A stretch of 64,000 nucleotides of DNA from Acidobacteriota bacterium (GTDB taxonomy: Bacteria > Acidobacteriota > Thermoanaerobaculia > Multivoradales > Multivoraceae): assembly GCA_028875725.1 (NCBI GenBank), contig JAPPCR010000006.1, positions 689,786 to 753,785 of the forward strand, read 5' to 3'. The position numbers and the translations under genes are program-made. Positions 54,308-62,941 of the stretch are shown piece by piece. Position 1 is the first letter of the stretch, and each line of letters begins with the position of its first letter. The notes under the pieces are model-generated. The model had not been told where the DNA came from. It searched no databases and saw only the letters and a list, made by a program, of their open reading frames with translations.

Positions 54308-54885
54308 CAGGCGGCCGTCCAGTAGGGCTGTCCGTGGACCACGCGCCGGCAAAGCCGCCCTTCGGCAATCTCGCGGCGCGTGCGGGCGAGGTGGGCGGAC
54401 GTTTCGCCGTCCAGGTCGAACAGCACCTCGCCGGCGACTGCCGCCTCCGCCCAGAGTCCGCTCATGCTGTCTTCGTCGGGGGAATGGACGAAGTGGGCGT
54501 CGACCGGTCGTTGATCGGCCGGTGCCGGGGACTCGGCGTCCCAGGCTTTGTAGAGGCCGCGGTCCAGTCGGACGCCGCGGTCGACGACGACAAGGACATC
54601 GAGGTCTGAGCCCGCGGCCGCCTCGCCCCGGACCACGGAGCCGTGGAGCACGACCGCGCGGAGGTGGTCGCCAGCGACCGCGACGGCCCGGGTTGCGAGC
54701 GCGGCTGCTTCAGGATGGCGGCTGCCCCCCGACGCGAGCCGGCGGACGCAGTATTCGTTCAGCGACAGGCCCGCGGACCGGGCCGCCCCATGGAGCGCGG
54801 CATGGAGCGCTGCCGGCATCCGAAGCAGGAATCGGCCCGACTTCGCGGGCTGTGGCGATTGCGAGTTCGACGGCGTGGGTACCAC
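54307..54885 (-). CDS. RHH (HicB-like) - nucleotidyltransferase fusion, MNT-type antitoxin
   Basis: 192 residues from a GTG at 54885; no ATG is closer than residue 24. The N-terminal 50 residues are a ribbon-helix-helix segment (GRFLLRMPAALHAALHGAAR then SLNEYCVRRLA), as in HicB/CopG antitoxins. A minimal nucleotidyltransferase domain follows: [20 protein letters not shown] with LDVLVVVDRG (GSxxRG and DxD metal ligands). The C-terminal part (GEVLFDLDGETSAHLARTRR) is typical of MNT. The RHH part may bind the operon DNA. MNT antitoxins silence HEPN partners by AMPylation. The HEPN gene is directly downstream. Confidence 0.82.
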   Translation of the reverse strand: MVPTPSNSQSPQPAKSGRFLLRMPAALHAALHGAARSAGLSLNEYCVRRLASGGSRHPEAAALATRAVAVAGDHLRAVVLHGSVVRGEAAAGSDLDVLVVVDRGVRLDRGLYKAWDAESPAPADQRPVDAHFVHSPDEDSMSGLWAEAAVAGEVLFDLDGETSAHLARTRREIAEGRLCRRVVHGQPYWTAA

Positions 54886-54986
54886 GTCACGGATGGTATC
54901 ACCGATGGCTTGTCTTTGGTATCGAGCTTGGACACCGGCCTGTTCGTCGAATGGCGGGTCGACTCTTCCGCTCCCGCAGGACGGAG

Positions 54987-56003
54987 CTACGCCGTCGGGT
55001 CGTCGCTGATCTGGACCACCATCTTGCCGGTGTTCTCGCCGCGGAAGAGGCCCATGAACGCCTCCGGGGCGTTCTCGAGGCCGGCGACGATCGTCTCGCG
55101 GTAGACGACCTTGCCCTCGGCGATCCAGCCGGCGACGTCGCGGACGAAGTCGGCGCGGCGGTCCATGTGGTCGGAGACGATGAAGCCCTGCATCCTGAGG
55201 CGCTTCGGAATGATCGAGATGAGGGTCCGCGGTCCCGGACGCGGCTCCTCGTCGTTGTAGTGGGCGATCATTCCGCACACCGGAATCCGGCCGAACATGT
55301 TCATGTGCAGGAGGACGGCCTCGAGCATCGGTCCGCCGACGTTCTCGAAGTAGACGTCGATGCCGTCGGGGCAGGTCTCGCCGAGACAGTGGTTCAGGTC
55401 GTCGTGGTAGTCGAAGGCGGCGTCGTAACCGAGGTCGGAGACCAGGTGGTCGACCTTGTCCTGCGACCCGGCACTACCCACGGCGCGGCAGCCCTTGATC
55501 CTGGCGATCTGGCCGACCAGGCTGCCGACCGCGCCGGCGGCGGCCGACACGAACACGGTCTCGCCCTCCTTCGGTTCGCCGAGGTCCAGCAGGCCGACAT
55601 AGGCGGTCATCCCTGGCATGCCGAGCACGCCCAGGAAGGCCGACAGCGGTGCGCCGTGGGTATCGAGCTTCTGGAGCTCGGTCGCGTGGGCGGCGAAGTG
55701 GCTGCGCCAGCCGAAGCGGCTCGAGACGAGATCGCCGGGCGAGAAGGCGTCCGTGTTCGACTCCTCGACGATGCCAACAGCGCCGCCGTCGAGCGCCTTG
55801 CCGATCGCGAACGGCGGCGTGTAGGACTTGATGTCCCGCATGCGGCCTCGCATGTACGGGTCGACCGACATGTAGACGTTGCGCACCAGCGCCTGACCGG
55901 GGCCCGCGGTCGGCATCCCGGCCTCGGCAAGTTCGAAGTTCGCCGCCTCTGGTTCGCCGGCGGGGCGCGAAGCGAGGCGGATTTCCAGGCTGCGGTCGGA
56001 CAT
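54987..56003 (-). CDS. NADP-dependent oxidoreductase, MDR (prostaglandin reductase/CurA-like)
   Basis: 338 residues from the ATG at 56003 (MSDRSLEIRL); longer in-frame reading is unsupported. The family motifs are NVYMSVDPYMRGRM near 45, FSPGDLVSSRFGWRSHF, MPGMTAYVGLLDLGEPKEG, and the NADPH-binding VSAAAGAVGSLVGQIAR near 153. VYFENVGGPMLEAVL and RMQGFIVSDH follow. These zinc-free enzymes reduce the alpha,beta double bond of enals and enones in the cytoplasm. It is 22 bp downstream of the serine hydrolase gene on the same strand. Confidence 0.88.
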   Translation of the reverse strand: MSDRSLEIRLASRPAGEPEAANFELAEAGMPTAGPGQALVRNVYMSVDPYMRGRMRDIKSYTPPFAIGKALDGGAVGIVEESNTDAFSPGDLVSSRFGWRSHFAAHATELQKLDTHGAPLSAFLGVLGMPGMTAYVGLLDLGEPKEGETVFVSAAAGAVGSLVGQIARIKGCRAVGSAGSQDKVDHLVSDLGYDAAFDYHDDLNHCLGETCPDGIDVYFENVGGPMLEAVLLHMNMFGRIPVCGMIAHYNDEEPRPGPRTLISIIPKRLRMQGFIVSDHMDRRADFVRDVAGWIAEGKVVYRETIVAGLENAPEAFMGLFRGENTGKMVVQISDDPTA

Positions 56004-56025
56004 CGTTCGTCGTGCTCCGGAAGGG

Positions 56026-57339
56026 TCAGTCGATGATCGCCTGGTAGGCGAGGTTGCGGAACTCCGTGCCATAGGTCAGGCCACCGTGGGGGAGGATCTG
56101 GATCATGAACACCGCGACCATCTCCTCGTCGGGGTCGATCCAGAAGCGGGTGCCCGCGGCGCCGCCCCAACTGTAGTCACCCGGCGAGCCGAGGGCACCG
56201 TTGTGGCCGGGGTGCTCGTTGACGCGGAAGGTAAGGCCGAAGCCGTCGCCCGGTCCCAGGAGCTGGCCGGCGCGCGGCATGTCGCCGATGTGGTCGCTGC
56301 TCAGCAGCTTGACCGACTTCGGGCTCAGCATCTGGCCGCCGTCGTAGCGGCCGCCGTCGAGCAGCATCTGGATCATCCGGTAGTAGTCGGTGGTCGTCGA
56401 AACGAGTCCGGCGCCACCGTAGAAGATCTTCGGCTTCTTGAGGTAGGAGTCCTGGGGGGGCGCCGTGGAGCGCTTGACCGTGCCGTCGCCGGCCTCGCGG
56501 TCCGGCGTGTAGAGCACCGCCAGCCGGTCCTCCGTGCCCGGGCGGACGTAGAACGCGGTGTCCTTCATCCCGAGCGGCTTGAAGATCTCGTCCTCCAGGA
56601 ACACGTCGAAGGTCTTGCCCGAGATGACCTCGACCAGGCGTCCCAGCACGTCCATGCCGTAGCCGTAGCGCCACACGGTGCCGGGATGGTCGTGCAGCGG
56701 CGCCTGGCCCAGCTTGTCGACGAACTCCTCGAGAGTCTGGTCGCGGCTGCCGACCCCGAGTTCGGCGTAGTACATGCCGCCGCCCGCGTTGCGCGGACCG
56801 CCGTAGCTGATTCCCTCGGTATGGGTCAGCAGGTCCTGGACGGTCATGTCGCGGTTCGCGGGAACGAGTTCCATGCGCGGATCGCCGGTACCCGGATCGA
56901 CGCTCCATTCGGTGACCTCCAGGTCGCCGAGGGCCGGAATCCAGCGCGAGGCGGGCGTTCGCAGGGGGAAGCCGTACTTCTCGTGGAGGATCATCACGGC
57001 GACGCCGGTCACCGCCTTGGACATCGAGTAGATGCGGAAGAGCGCGTCCTTTGGCATCGGATCCTTCGTCTCGAGGTCGCGATAGCCGTAGGTGTTGAAG
57101 TACGCGATCTCTCCGCGGCGGGCGATCAGACCGGTGGCGCCGGCGATCCTGCCCGCCTCGACGTAGCCGTTCATCGCTGCGTCGATGCGGGCGAGCCGCT
57201 CGGTCGAGAGGCCGACCTGCTCCGGCTTCGAGACGGTGACCTCCGGGTCGGCGGCGCCCAGCGGCGCCGCGGCTGCCAGGATCAGGGCGAGCAGCGCTGC
57301 GATCGCAGGCCGCCAGGGTGAGAGCATCCGTCGCTTCAT
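56026..57339 (-). CDS. serine hydrolase, beta-lactamase/esterase (class C-like) family
   Basis: 437 residues with a signal peptide (PAIAALLALILAAAAPLGAA). The active-site SxxK is in YSMSKAV with Ser105 and Lys108. A YGYGMD tyrosine motif replaces YxN, and WGGAAGTRFW stands for the KTG box. The core also has DLLTHTEGISYGG and FKPLGMKDTAFYV. This is the EstB/beta-lactamase-related esterase group rather than a true AmpC. It acts in the periplasm or outside the cell on an ester or peptide. It is divergent from the Nramp-like gene. Confidence 0.88.
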   Translation of the reverse strand: MKRRMLSPWRPAIAALLALILAAAAPLGAADPEVTVSKPEQVGLSTERLARIDAAMNGYVEAGRIAGATGLIARRGEIAYFNTYGYRDLETKDPMPKDALFRIYSMSKAVTGVAVMILHEKYGFPLRTPASRWIPALGDLEVTEWSVDPGTGDPRMELVPANRDMTVQDLLTHTEGISYGGPRNAGGGMYYAELGVGSRDQTLEEFVDKLGQAPLHDHPGTVWRYGYGMDVLGRLVEVISGKTFDVFLEDEIFKPLGMKDTAFYVRPGTEDRLAVLYTPDREAGDGTVKRSTAPPQDSYLKKPKIFYGGAGLVSTTTDYYRMIQMLLDGGRYDGGQMLSPKSVKLLSSDHIGDMPRAGQLLGPGDGFGLTFRVNEHPGHNGALGSPGDYSWGGAAGTRFWIDPDEEMVAVFMIQILPHGGLTYGTEFRNLAYQAIID

Positions 57340-57509
57340 CGTCTTCTCCTCGTACGTTGGTCTTGAGGTGGGGCCGATCGTAGCGTCCGGCGGGCCGCCG
57401 TGCGAGCCGGAGCCTGCGTTCGCGCTGCTACAGTGCCCTCGACTCCGTCATTCCGTAGAACCGCAAGAGCTGGTGGGCGGCTCGGCCCGTGCCGGCTGGA
57501 GGGCACCAC

Positions 57510-58925
57510 ATGCCGGTACCGATCCCACCCCTGCGCGAGGAAAACCTGCCCGAGCGCAAGCTGTCTTTCTGGCAACTTGCCGGGCCGGGCGCGATCATGA
57601 TCGGCCTCGCGATCGGTGCCGGGGAACTGGCCGTGTGGCCCTGGGTGACGGCCAAGTTCGGCGCGGTGATGATCTGGGCGGCGGCGCTTGGCGTCTTCCT
57701 GCAGCTCTGGATCAACATCGAGATCGGCCGCTGGGCGGTGGTCACCGGCGAACACCCGTACACCTCCTACGCGCGGATGTCGATGGGAGTCATCTACGCC
57801 TTCCTGTCGCTCGGTTTCGTGGGACTGTTCCTGCCGGGTTGGGCGCGGATGTCGGGCGCGGCGCTCAAGGCGCTCTTCTTCGGGCCGGACGGACCGGGTC
57901 CGGAGTGGTTCTGGACCGCCGTCACGTTCGGCCTCATCGCACTGATCCTGTTCGGCCCCAAGCAGATGTACAAGGCGGTCGAACGGGCGATCGGGATCAT
58001 GGTGCTGGTCATCACGATCGGGCTGATCTACGTCGCGTTCTCCGTCGGCACCTGGGATGCGATCAAGGAGATGGGGCGGGGACTCGTCAACTTCGGCCAC
58101 ATCGAACTCGACGACCAGTTCACCTTTGCCCGCTTCTTCGGCGCGGTCGTGTTTGCCGGCATCGGCGGCGCCGGCAACCTCTGGTACGCCTTCTACCTGC
58201 GGGACAAGAACATCGGCATGGGCGGCCGCATCCCGGTGCTGGCGAACCCGCTGCGTGTGCACGAGACGGCCGAGGTCCAGACGGGCTTCCGCTACCACGA
58301 GACGCCGGAGAACGCGAGCCGGTTCAGGCGCTGGATGCGCTACGTCATCCAGGACCAGGTCATCTTCTTCTGGCTGGGCAACACCTTCACGATGTTCCTC
58401 TTCATGTTCGGGGCGCTGACCGTCCTCCGCCCCGCGGGCATCGTTCCCGAGGAGGGCCAGATCGTCTGGGACATGTCGGTCATTCTGGAGACGAGCCTCG
58501 GCACGCCCGGCCGCTACGTGTTCCTGCTGATCGGCATGGCCGCGCTGTTCAGCTCCCAGCTCGGCGCCGTCGACGGCGGCGCCCGCACCTGGTCCTACCT
58601 GCTCGGCTCCATGTTCAAGTTCGGCCAGAAGCGGACCCAGAGCCAGTGGTACCTGACCTTCGCGATCATGTTCATGGTCGCCGGCACCGTCTCGACCGCC
58701 TTCTTCGAACTCTCGGGCGTCTCGGCGCTCGGCTTCATCTTCAACTCCGCCCTGCTGGGCGGCTTCGCGATGGCGATCTACGTCCCGCTGACGCTCTACG
58801 TCAACCTGACGAAGCTGCCGAAGTCCGCCCGGCCGAAGGCGCTCAACATCGTGATGATGCTGATCGCTTCCGCGGTCTACGTGTCCTTCACCCTGTTCAC
58901 GATCTGGGGTCTGATCTTCGGGTGA
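57510..58925 (+). CDS. Nramp-related divalent-metal transporter-like protein
   Basis: 471 residues from the ATG at 57510, which has a GGAGGG ribosome site; a GTG at 57489 is possible. About 11 membrane helices. The first helix reads GPGAIMIGLAIGAGELAVWP. It has the Nramp position and helix break but lacks the DPGN metal motif. The later MPH site is also not seen. Other segments, WINIEIGRWAVVTGEHPYTS and LIGMAALFSSQLGAVDGGAR, match distant Nramp homologues common in Planctomycetes and Acidobacteria. The transported ion or solute is uncertain for this reason. Confidence 0.78.
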   Translation: MPVPIPPLREENLPERKLSFWQLAGPGAIMIGLAIGAGELAVWPWVTAKFGAVMIWAAALGVFLQLWINIEIGRWAVVTGEHPYTSYARMSMGVIYAFLSLGFVGLFLPGWARMSGAALKALFFGPDGPGPEWFWTAVTFGLIALILFGPKQMYKAVERAIGIMVLVITIGLIYVAFSVGTWDAIKEMGRGLVNFGHIELDDQFTFARFFGAVVFAGIGGAGNLWYAFYLRDKNIGMGGRIPVLANPLRVHETAEVQTGFRYHETPENASRFRRWMRYVIQDQVIFFWLGNTFTMFLFMFGALTVLRPAGIVPEEGQIVWDMSVILETSLGTPGRYVFLLIGMAALFSSQLGAVDGGARTWSYLLGSMFKFGQKRTQSQWYLTFAIMFMVAGTVSTAFFELSGVSALGFIFNSALLGGFAMAIYVPLTLYVNLTKLPKSARPKALNIVMMLIASAVYVSFTLFTIWGLIFG

Positions 58926-58951
58926 TGTGAGCCCGGTGTTCCCGGGAACCC

Positions 58952-59947
58952 TCAGCCGGTGAACCGGAGCAGGGCCGCGCCCCAGTGGAAGCCGGCGCCG
59001 AAGGAGGTCAGCAGTACCAGGTCGCCCGGCGAGATGCGGCCCTTGCTGTGCGCTTCCCACAGCGCCAGGGGAACCGATGCCGAGCCCGTGTTCCCGTACT
59101 CCTGGAGGTTCGTGTACACCTTCTCCATTGGCACGGACAGGTTCTTCGCGACCGCCTGGACGATGCGCAGGTTCGCCTGGTGGGGCACGATCATTGCCAC
59201 GTCCTCGAGCTTCGCGCCCACGGCTTCCAGCACGTCGAGGCCAACCTCCGACATGCGATGGACGGCGTGACGGAACACCGCCCTGCCTTCCATGATGAGC
59301 TTCAGATGCTCTTCCTTCTGTGCGTACTCGAGGCTGAACGGCTTGCGGGTGCCACCGATCTCCAGAGTCAGAATGCTCCACTGGCTGCCGTCGGTGCCGG
59401 TTTTGGCGCCGAGGATCTCGGCCATCTGCGGTCCGCGCTCGACGATCACACCGGCCGCGGCGTCGCCGAACAGTACGCACGTCTCGCGGATCTTCCAGCT
59501 CACCAGGCGCGTGATCAGCTCGACCCCGATGACGAGCACCCGGCGGGTGCCGGTCAGCACCCGCGAACGCGCGACGTCCATTGCCTGCACGAAGCCGGCG
59601 CAGCCGCTGCCCCCCAGATCGTAGGAAGGCACCTGGCGAGCCCCGAGCTTGCGCTGGACGAAGGAGGCTGTATCCGGCGTGTAGACCTCAGGAGTATCCG
59701 TGGCGACGATGATCTCGTCGATCTCTTCCGGGCCGATCCCGCGGCTTTCGAGGGCCGATCTGGCGGCGGCCGTTGCCATGTCGGCGGTGGATTCGTCCTC
59801 GGCGGCTACGCGACGGCGGTGGATGCCGGTGCGTTCCACGATCCACTCATCGGAAGTGTCTACGTACCGGGTCCAGTCCTCGTTCGTCATCACGTGCTCC
59901 GGCACGTAGCCGCCGAAGCCGCTGATTCCTACGGCCGTGTTTGTCAA
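58952..59947 (-). CDS. fabH: 3-oxoacyl-ACP synthase III (KAS III) family protein
   Basis: 331 residues from a TTG at 59947, which has an AGGAG ribosome site six bases upstream; a GTG farther up would add 17 non-homologous residues. KAS III features are GGYVPEHVMTNED, DEWIVERTGIHRRR, the catalytic Cys116 in DLGGSGCAGFVQA, His in MIVPHQANLRI and Asn in LQEYGNTGSASVP. It condenses an acyl-CoA with malonyl-ACP in the cytoplasm, starting fatty-acid or polyketide chains. The lone setting without other fab genes leaves a special-metabolite role open, so the fabH name is approximate. Confidence 0.88.
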   Translation of the reverse strand: MTNTAVGISGFGGYVPEHVMTNEDWTRYVDTSDEWIVERTGIHRRRVAAEDESTADMATAAARSALESRGIGPEEIDEIIVATDTPEVYTPDTASFVQRKLGARQVPSYDLGGSGCAGFVQAMDVARSRVLTGTRRVLVIGVELITRLVSWKIRETCVLFGDAAAGVIVERGPQMAEILGAKTGTDGSQWSILTLEIGGTRKPFSLEYAQKEEHLKLIMEGRAVFRHAVHRMSEVGLDVLEAVGAKLEDVAMIVPHQANLRIVQAVAKNLSVPMEKVYTNLQEYGNTGSASVPLALWEAHSKGRISPGDLVLLTSFGAGFHWGAALLRFTG

Positions 59948-60038
59948 GTGGTCTCCTAGGGGCGTGGGATCGCCGGGGTGGTGTTTCCACCGTACCACCG
60001 CTTGACCACCGGGTCGCAGGCGTCCGGTGGAATCGGCG

Positions 60039-61217
60039 TCAGTCCTCGTCCCCCAGGAGTTCCGCGATCACCTCGTCCGTGTCGGCGCCGCAGACAGGTG
60101 GGGACCGCCGGTAGCTCACCGGCGTCTCGGACATTCTGATCGGGTTGGCGACCAGCCGGACGCTGCCGCTGCCCGCCAGCGGATGCGGCACGTCGATCGT
60201 CATGCCGCGGGCCTCCGCCTGGTCCGAGGCCAGCGCCTCCTCGAGGTCGTGGATCGGGCCGCCCGGGACGCCGCGGGCTTCCAGGCCGGCCAGCACCTCG
60301 GCGCTGGTCAGCTTGCGCACTAGGCCCGACAGCCGGGCTACCAGTTCGTCCCGGTGGGCGAGCCGGCCGGCGTTCGTCCGGTAGCGGTCGTCCGACGCCA
60401 GTTCCGGGGCGCCGAGGAGTTCGCAGAATCGCTCGTACTGGGCGTCGTTGCCGACCGCGACGATCACGTGGCCGTCCGCGGTCTCGAACACGCCGTAGGG
60501 AACGATGTTCGGGTGCTCGTTGCCGCGCCGCTCCGGCACCTCGCCGGAGATCAGGTAGTTCGATCCCTCGTTGACCAGCCAGGCCAACTGGGCATCGACC
60601 AGGGCGACGTCGATGTGCTGGCCCCGACCGGTCCGGTCTCGGTGCCGCAGGGCCGCCAGGATCGCGGTCGCCGCGTACATTCCGCACATGATGTCGGCGA
60701 TGCCGACGCCGACCTTCATCGGTTCGCCGTCCGGCGCGCCGGTGAGGCTCATGATGCCGCCGTAGCCCTGTGCCAGCAGGTCGTAGCCGGCGCGGTGCGC
60801 GTTCGGTCCGGTCTGGCCGAAGCCGGTGATCGAGCAGTAGACGAGTCCCGGCAGCTCGTCCTTGAGGTCGTCGTAGCCGAGGCCGTAGCGGCTGAGCGCG
60901 CCGACCTTGAAGTTCTCGATCAGGACATCGCAGCGAGCGGCAATGCGTCGCGCGAGGCCGGTGCCCTCGGCGGTCGCGAGATCGATCGCCACCGAGCGCT
61001 TGTTCCGGTTGGCGCAGAGGTAGTAGGCGCTCTCGCTCGTGTCCTCGCCGTTCGCGTCCTTCACGAAGGGCGGACCCCAGGACCGCGTGTCGTCGCCGCG
61101 CCCCGGCCGTTCGATCTTGATCACGTCCGCGCCGAGGTCGCCGAGCAGTTGGGTACAGGTCGGCCCGGCCAGAATACGGGTCAGGTCGAGGATCCGGAGT
61201 CCGTCGAGGGCGGGCAT
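60039..61217 (-). CDS. CaiB/BaiF family CoA-transferase (class III)
   Basis: 392 residues from the ATG at 61217 (MPALDGLRILDLTRILAGP). Class III CoA-transferase features are LGDLGADVIKIERPGRGDDT near 25, NRNKRSVAIDLATAEG, IENFKVGALSRYGLGYDDL, YCSITGFGQTGPNAHRAGYD with the catalytic Asp, and GRGQHIDVALVDAQ. It moves CoA between carboxylic acids in the cytoplasm. The donor and acceptor are unknown. It is divergent from the monooxygenase gene with 65 bp between starts. Confidence 0.92.
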   Translation of the reverse strand: MPALDGLRILDLTRILAGPTCTQLLGDLGADVIKIERPGRGDDTRSWGPPFVKDANGEDTSESAYYLCANRNKRSVAIDLATAEGTGLARRIAARCDVLIENFKVGALSRYGLGYDDLKDELPGLVYCSITGFGQTGPNAHRAGYDLLAQGYGGIMSLTGAPDGEPMKVGVGIADIMCGMYAATAILAALRHRDRTGRGQHIDVALVDAQLAWLVNEGSNYLISGEVPERRGNEHPNIVPYGVFETADGHVIVAVGNDAQYERFCELLGAPELASDDRYRTNAGRLAHRDELVARLSGLVRKLTSAEVLAGLEARGVPGGPIHDLEEALASDQAEARGMTIDVPHPLAGSGSVRLVANPIRMSETPVSYRRSPPVCGADTDEVIAELLGDED

Positions 61218-61282
61218 GGCTACGGCGCGTCCGCCGGTCGGCGCCGGACGCGGACGGCTCCGTAGCATACGATCCTCTCTCC

Positions 61283-62941
61283 ATGCGGAAGTTCGATGTC
61301 GTCGTCGTGGGGGCCGGTTTCGCGGGCCTCTACATGATTCATCGCCTGCGGTCGCTCGGCTTCACCGTGCTGGCGTTCGAGGCCGGCGACGGGGTGGGCG
61401 GCACCTGGCACTGGAACCGCTATCCGGGCGCCCGCTGCGATGTCGAGAGCCTGGAGTACTCGTACCAGTTCTCGGAAGAACTCCAGCAGGAGTGGTCGTG
61501 GGCCGAACGTTACGCCGGCCAGCCCGAGATCCTGCGCTACGTCAACCACGTGGCGGACCGCTTCGACCTGCGACGCGAAATCGAGTTCAACCGCCGGGTC
61601 GTCTCCGCCCGCTTCGAGGAGGAGGACTCCCGCTGGCGGATCGAGGTCGCGCCGCCGGACGAAGCGGTGGCCGGGCCCTTCGACGGCGACGGTGCCGGCC
61701 GGAGCAGCGGCAAGGGCGCCGGGAACGAGACGGTCTTCGCCCGCTTCGTCGTGATGGCCACGGGTTGCCTGTCGGCGGCGAACCTGCCCGACTTCGACGG
61801 CATCGAGGACTTCGCGGGCGAGAAGTACCACACCGGCGCCTGGCCCCACGAAGGCGTCGACTTCACCGGCCTCAGGGTAGGCGTCGTCGGTACGGGATCG
61901 TCGGCGATCCAGGCGATTCCCGTGATCGCCGGCGAGGCGGCCCACCTCACCGTCTTTCAGCGCACGCCGAACTACTCGATTCCGGCGCACAACGGCGTGA
62001 TGGACCGGGAACGCGAGGCGGAGGTCAAGGCCGAGTATCCTGCTTTCCGGGCACGCAACAGGCAGATGCCGGCCGGGCTCGGCGCCGACATGAACCTGAT
62101 GCACGACGAGTTCGCGGAGGTATCCCCGGAGGAACGGCGGCGGCGCCTGGAAGAGCGCTGGGAGTACGGCGGCTTCTCGTTCATGGGCTCCTTCGCCGAC
62201 ATGCTGATGAGCCAGGAGGCGAACGACGCCGCCGCCGCGTTCGTGCGCGAGAAGATCCGGGGCATCGTCGACGATCCCGGGGTTGCCGATCTGCTGAGCC
62301 CGGACAACGTGATCGGCTGCAAGCGGATCTGCCTCGACAGCGGCTACTTCGAGACGTTCAACCGGCCCAACGTCACCCTGGTCGACGTCAGCTCCGCGCC
62401 GATCGAGAAGATCACGAAGACGGGGCTCCGCACCGGCGGCCGGGACGTCGAGCTGGACGCGATTGTCTTCGCGACCGGCTTCGACGCGATGACCGGTGCG
62501 CTCGCCCGCATCGACATCCGCGGCCGCGGCGGCCGGACCCTGCGCTCGAAGTGGGAAGACGGCCCCCGCGCCTACCTCGGTCTTGGCGTGGCGGGATTCC
62601 CTAACCTGTTCGTGATCACTGGCCCCGGGAGCCCTTCCGTGCTCTCCAACATGCTGCCGTCGATCGAGCAGCACGTGGACTGGATCGCCGACTGCGTGGC
62701 CTGGATGCGGGATCGCGGACACGCGGCGATCGAAGCGACGCCGGAGGCCGAGGACGAGTGGGTCGCTCACGTCGGCGAGGTCGCCGCCGCGACTCTCTAT
62801 CCCACCTGCAACTCCTGGTATCTGGGGGCCAACGTGCCGGGCAAGCCGCGAGTATTCATGCCCTACCTGGGCTTTCCTCCCTACGTGGAGAAGTGCGACG
62901 CCGTCGCAGCCAACGACTATGAGGGGTTCGAATTGTCATGA
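61283..62941 (+). CDS. Baeyer-Villiger-type flavin monooxygenase
   Basis: 552 residues. The FAD site is VVVVGAGFAGLYMIHRL at 6-22, and the NADPH site is RVGVVGTGSSAIQAIP near 198. The Baeyer-Villiger fingerprint FAGEKYHTGAWP at 177-188 fits FxGxxxHxxxWP. GGTWHWNRYPGARCD near 39-53 and the C-terminal TCNSWYLGANVPGKPR are typical of cyclohexanone/phenylacetone monooxygenases. It inserts oxygen next to a ketone to give an ester or lactone in the cytoplasm. The stop overlaps the next gene by ATGA. Confidence 0.92.
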   Translation: MRKFDVVVVGAGFAGLYMIHRLRSLGFTVLAFEAGDGVGGTWHWNRYPGARCDVESLEYSYQFSEELQQEWSWAERYAGQPEILRYVNHVADRFDLRREIEFNRRVVSARFEEEDSRWRIEVAPPDEAVAGPFDGDGAGRSSGKGAGNETVFARFVVMATGCLSAANLPDFDGIEDFAGEKYHTGAWPHEGVDFTGLRVGVVGTGSSAIQAIPVIAGEAAHLTVFQRTPNYSIPAHNGVMDREREAEVKAEYPAFRARNRQMPAGLGADMNLMHDEFAEVSPEERRRRLEERWEYGGFSFMGSFADMLMSQEANDAAAAFVREKIRGIVDDPGVADLLSPDNVIGCKRICLDSGYFETFNRPNVTLVDVSSAPIEKITKTGLRTGGRDVELDAIVFATGFDAMTGALARIDIRGRGGRTLRSKWEDGPRAYLGLGVAGFPNLFVITGPGSPSVLSNMLPSIEQHVDWIADCVAWMRDRGHAAIEATPEAEDEWVAHVGEVAAATLYPTCNSWYLGANVPGKPRVFMPYLGFPPYVEKCDAVAANDYEGFELS

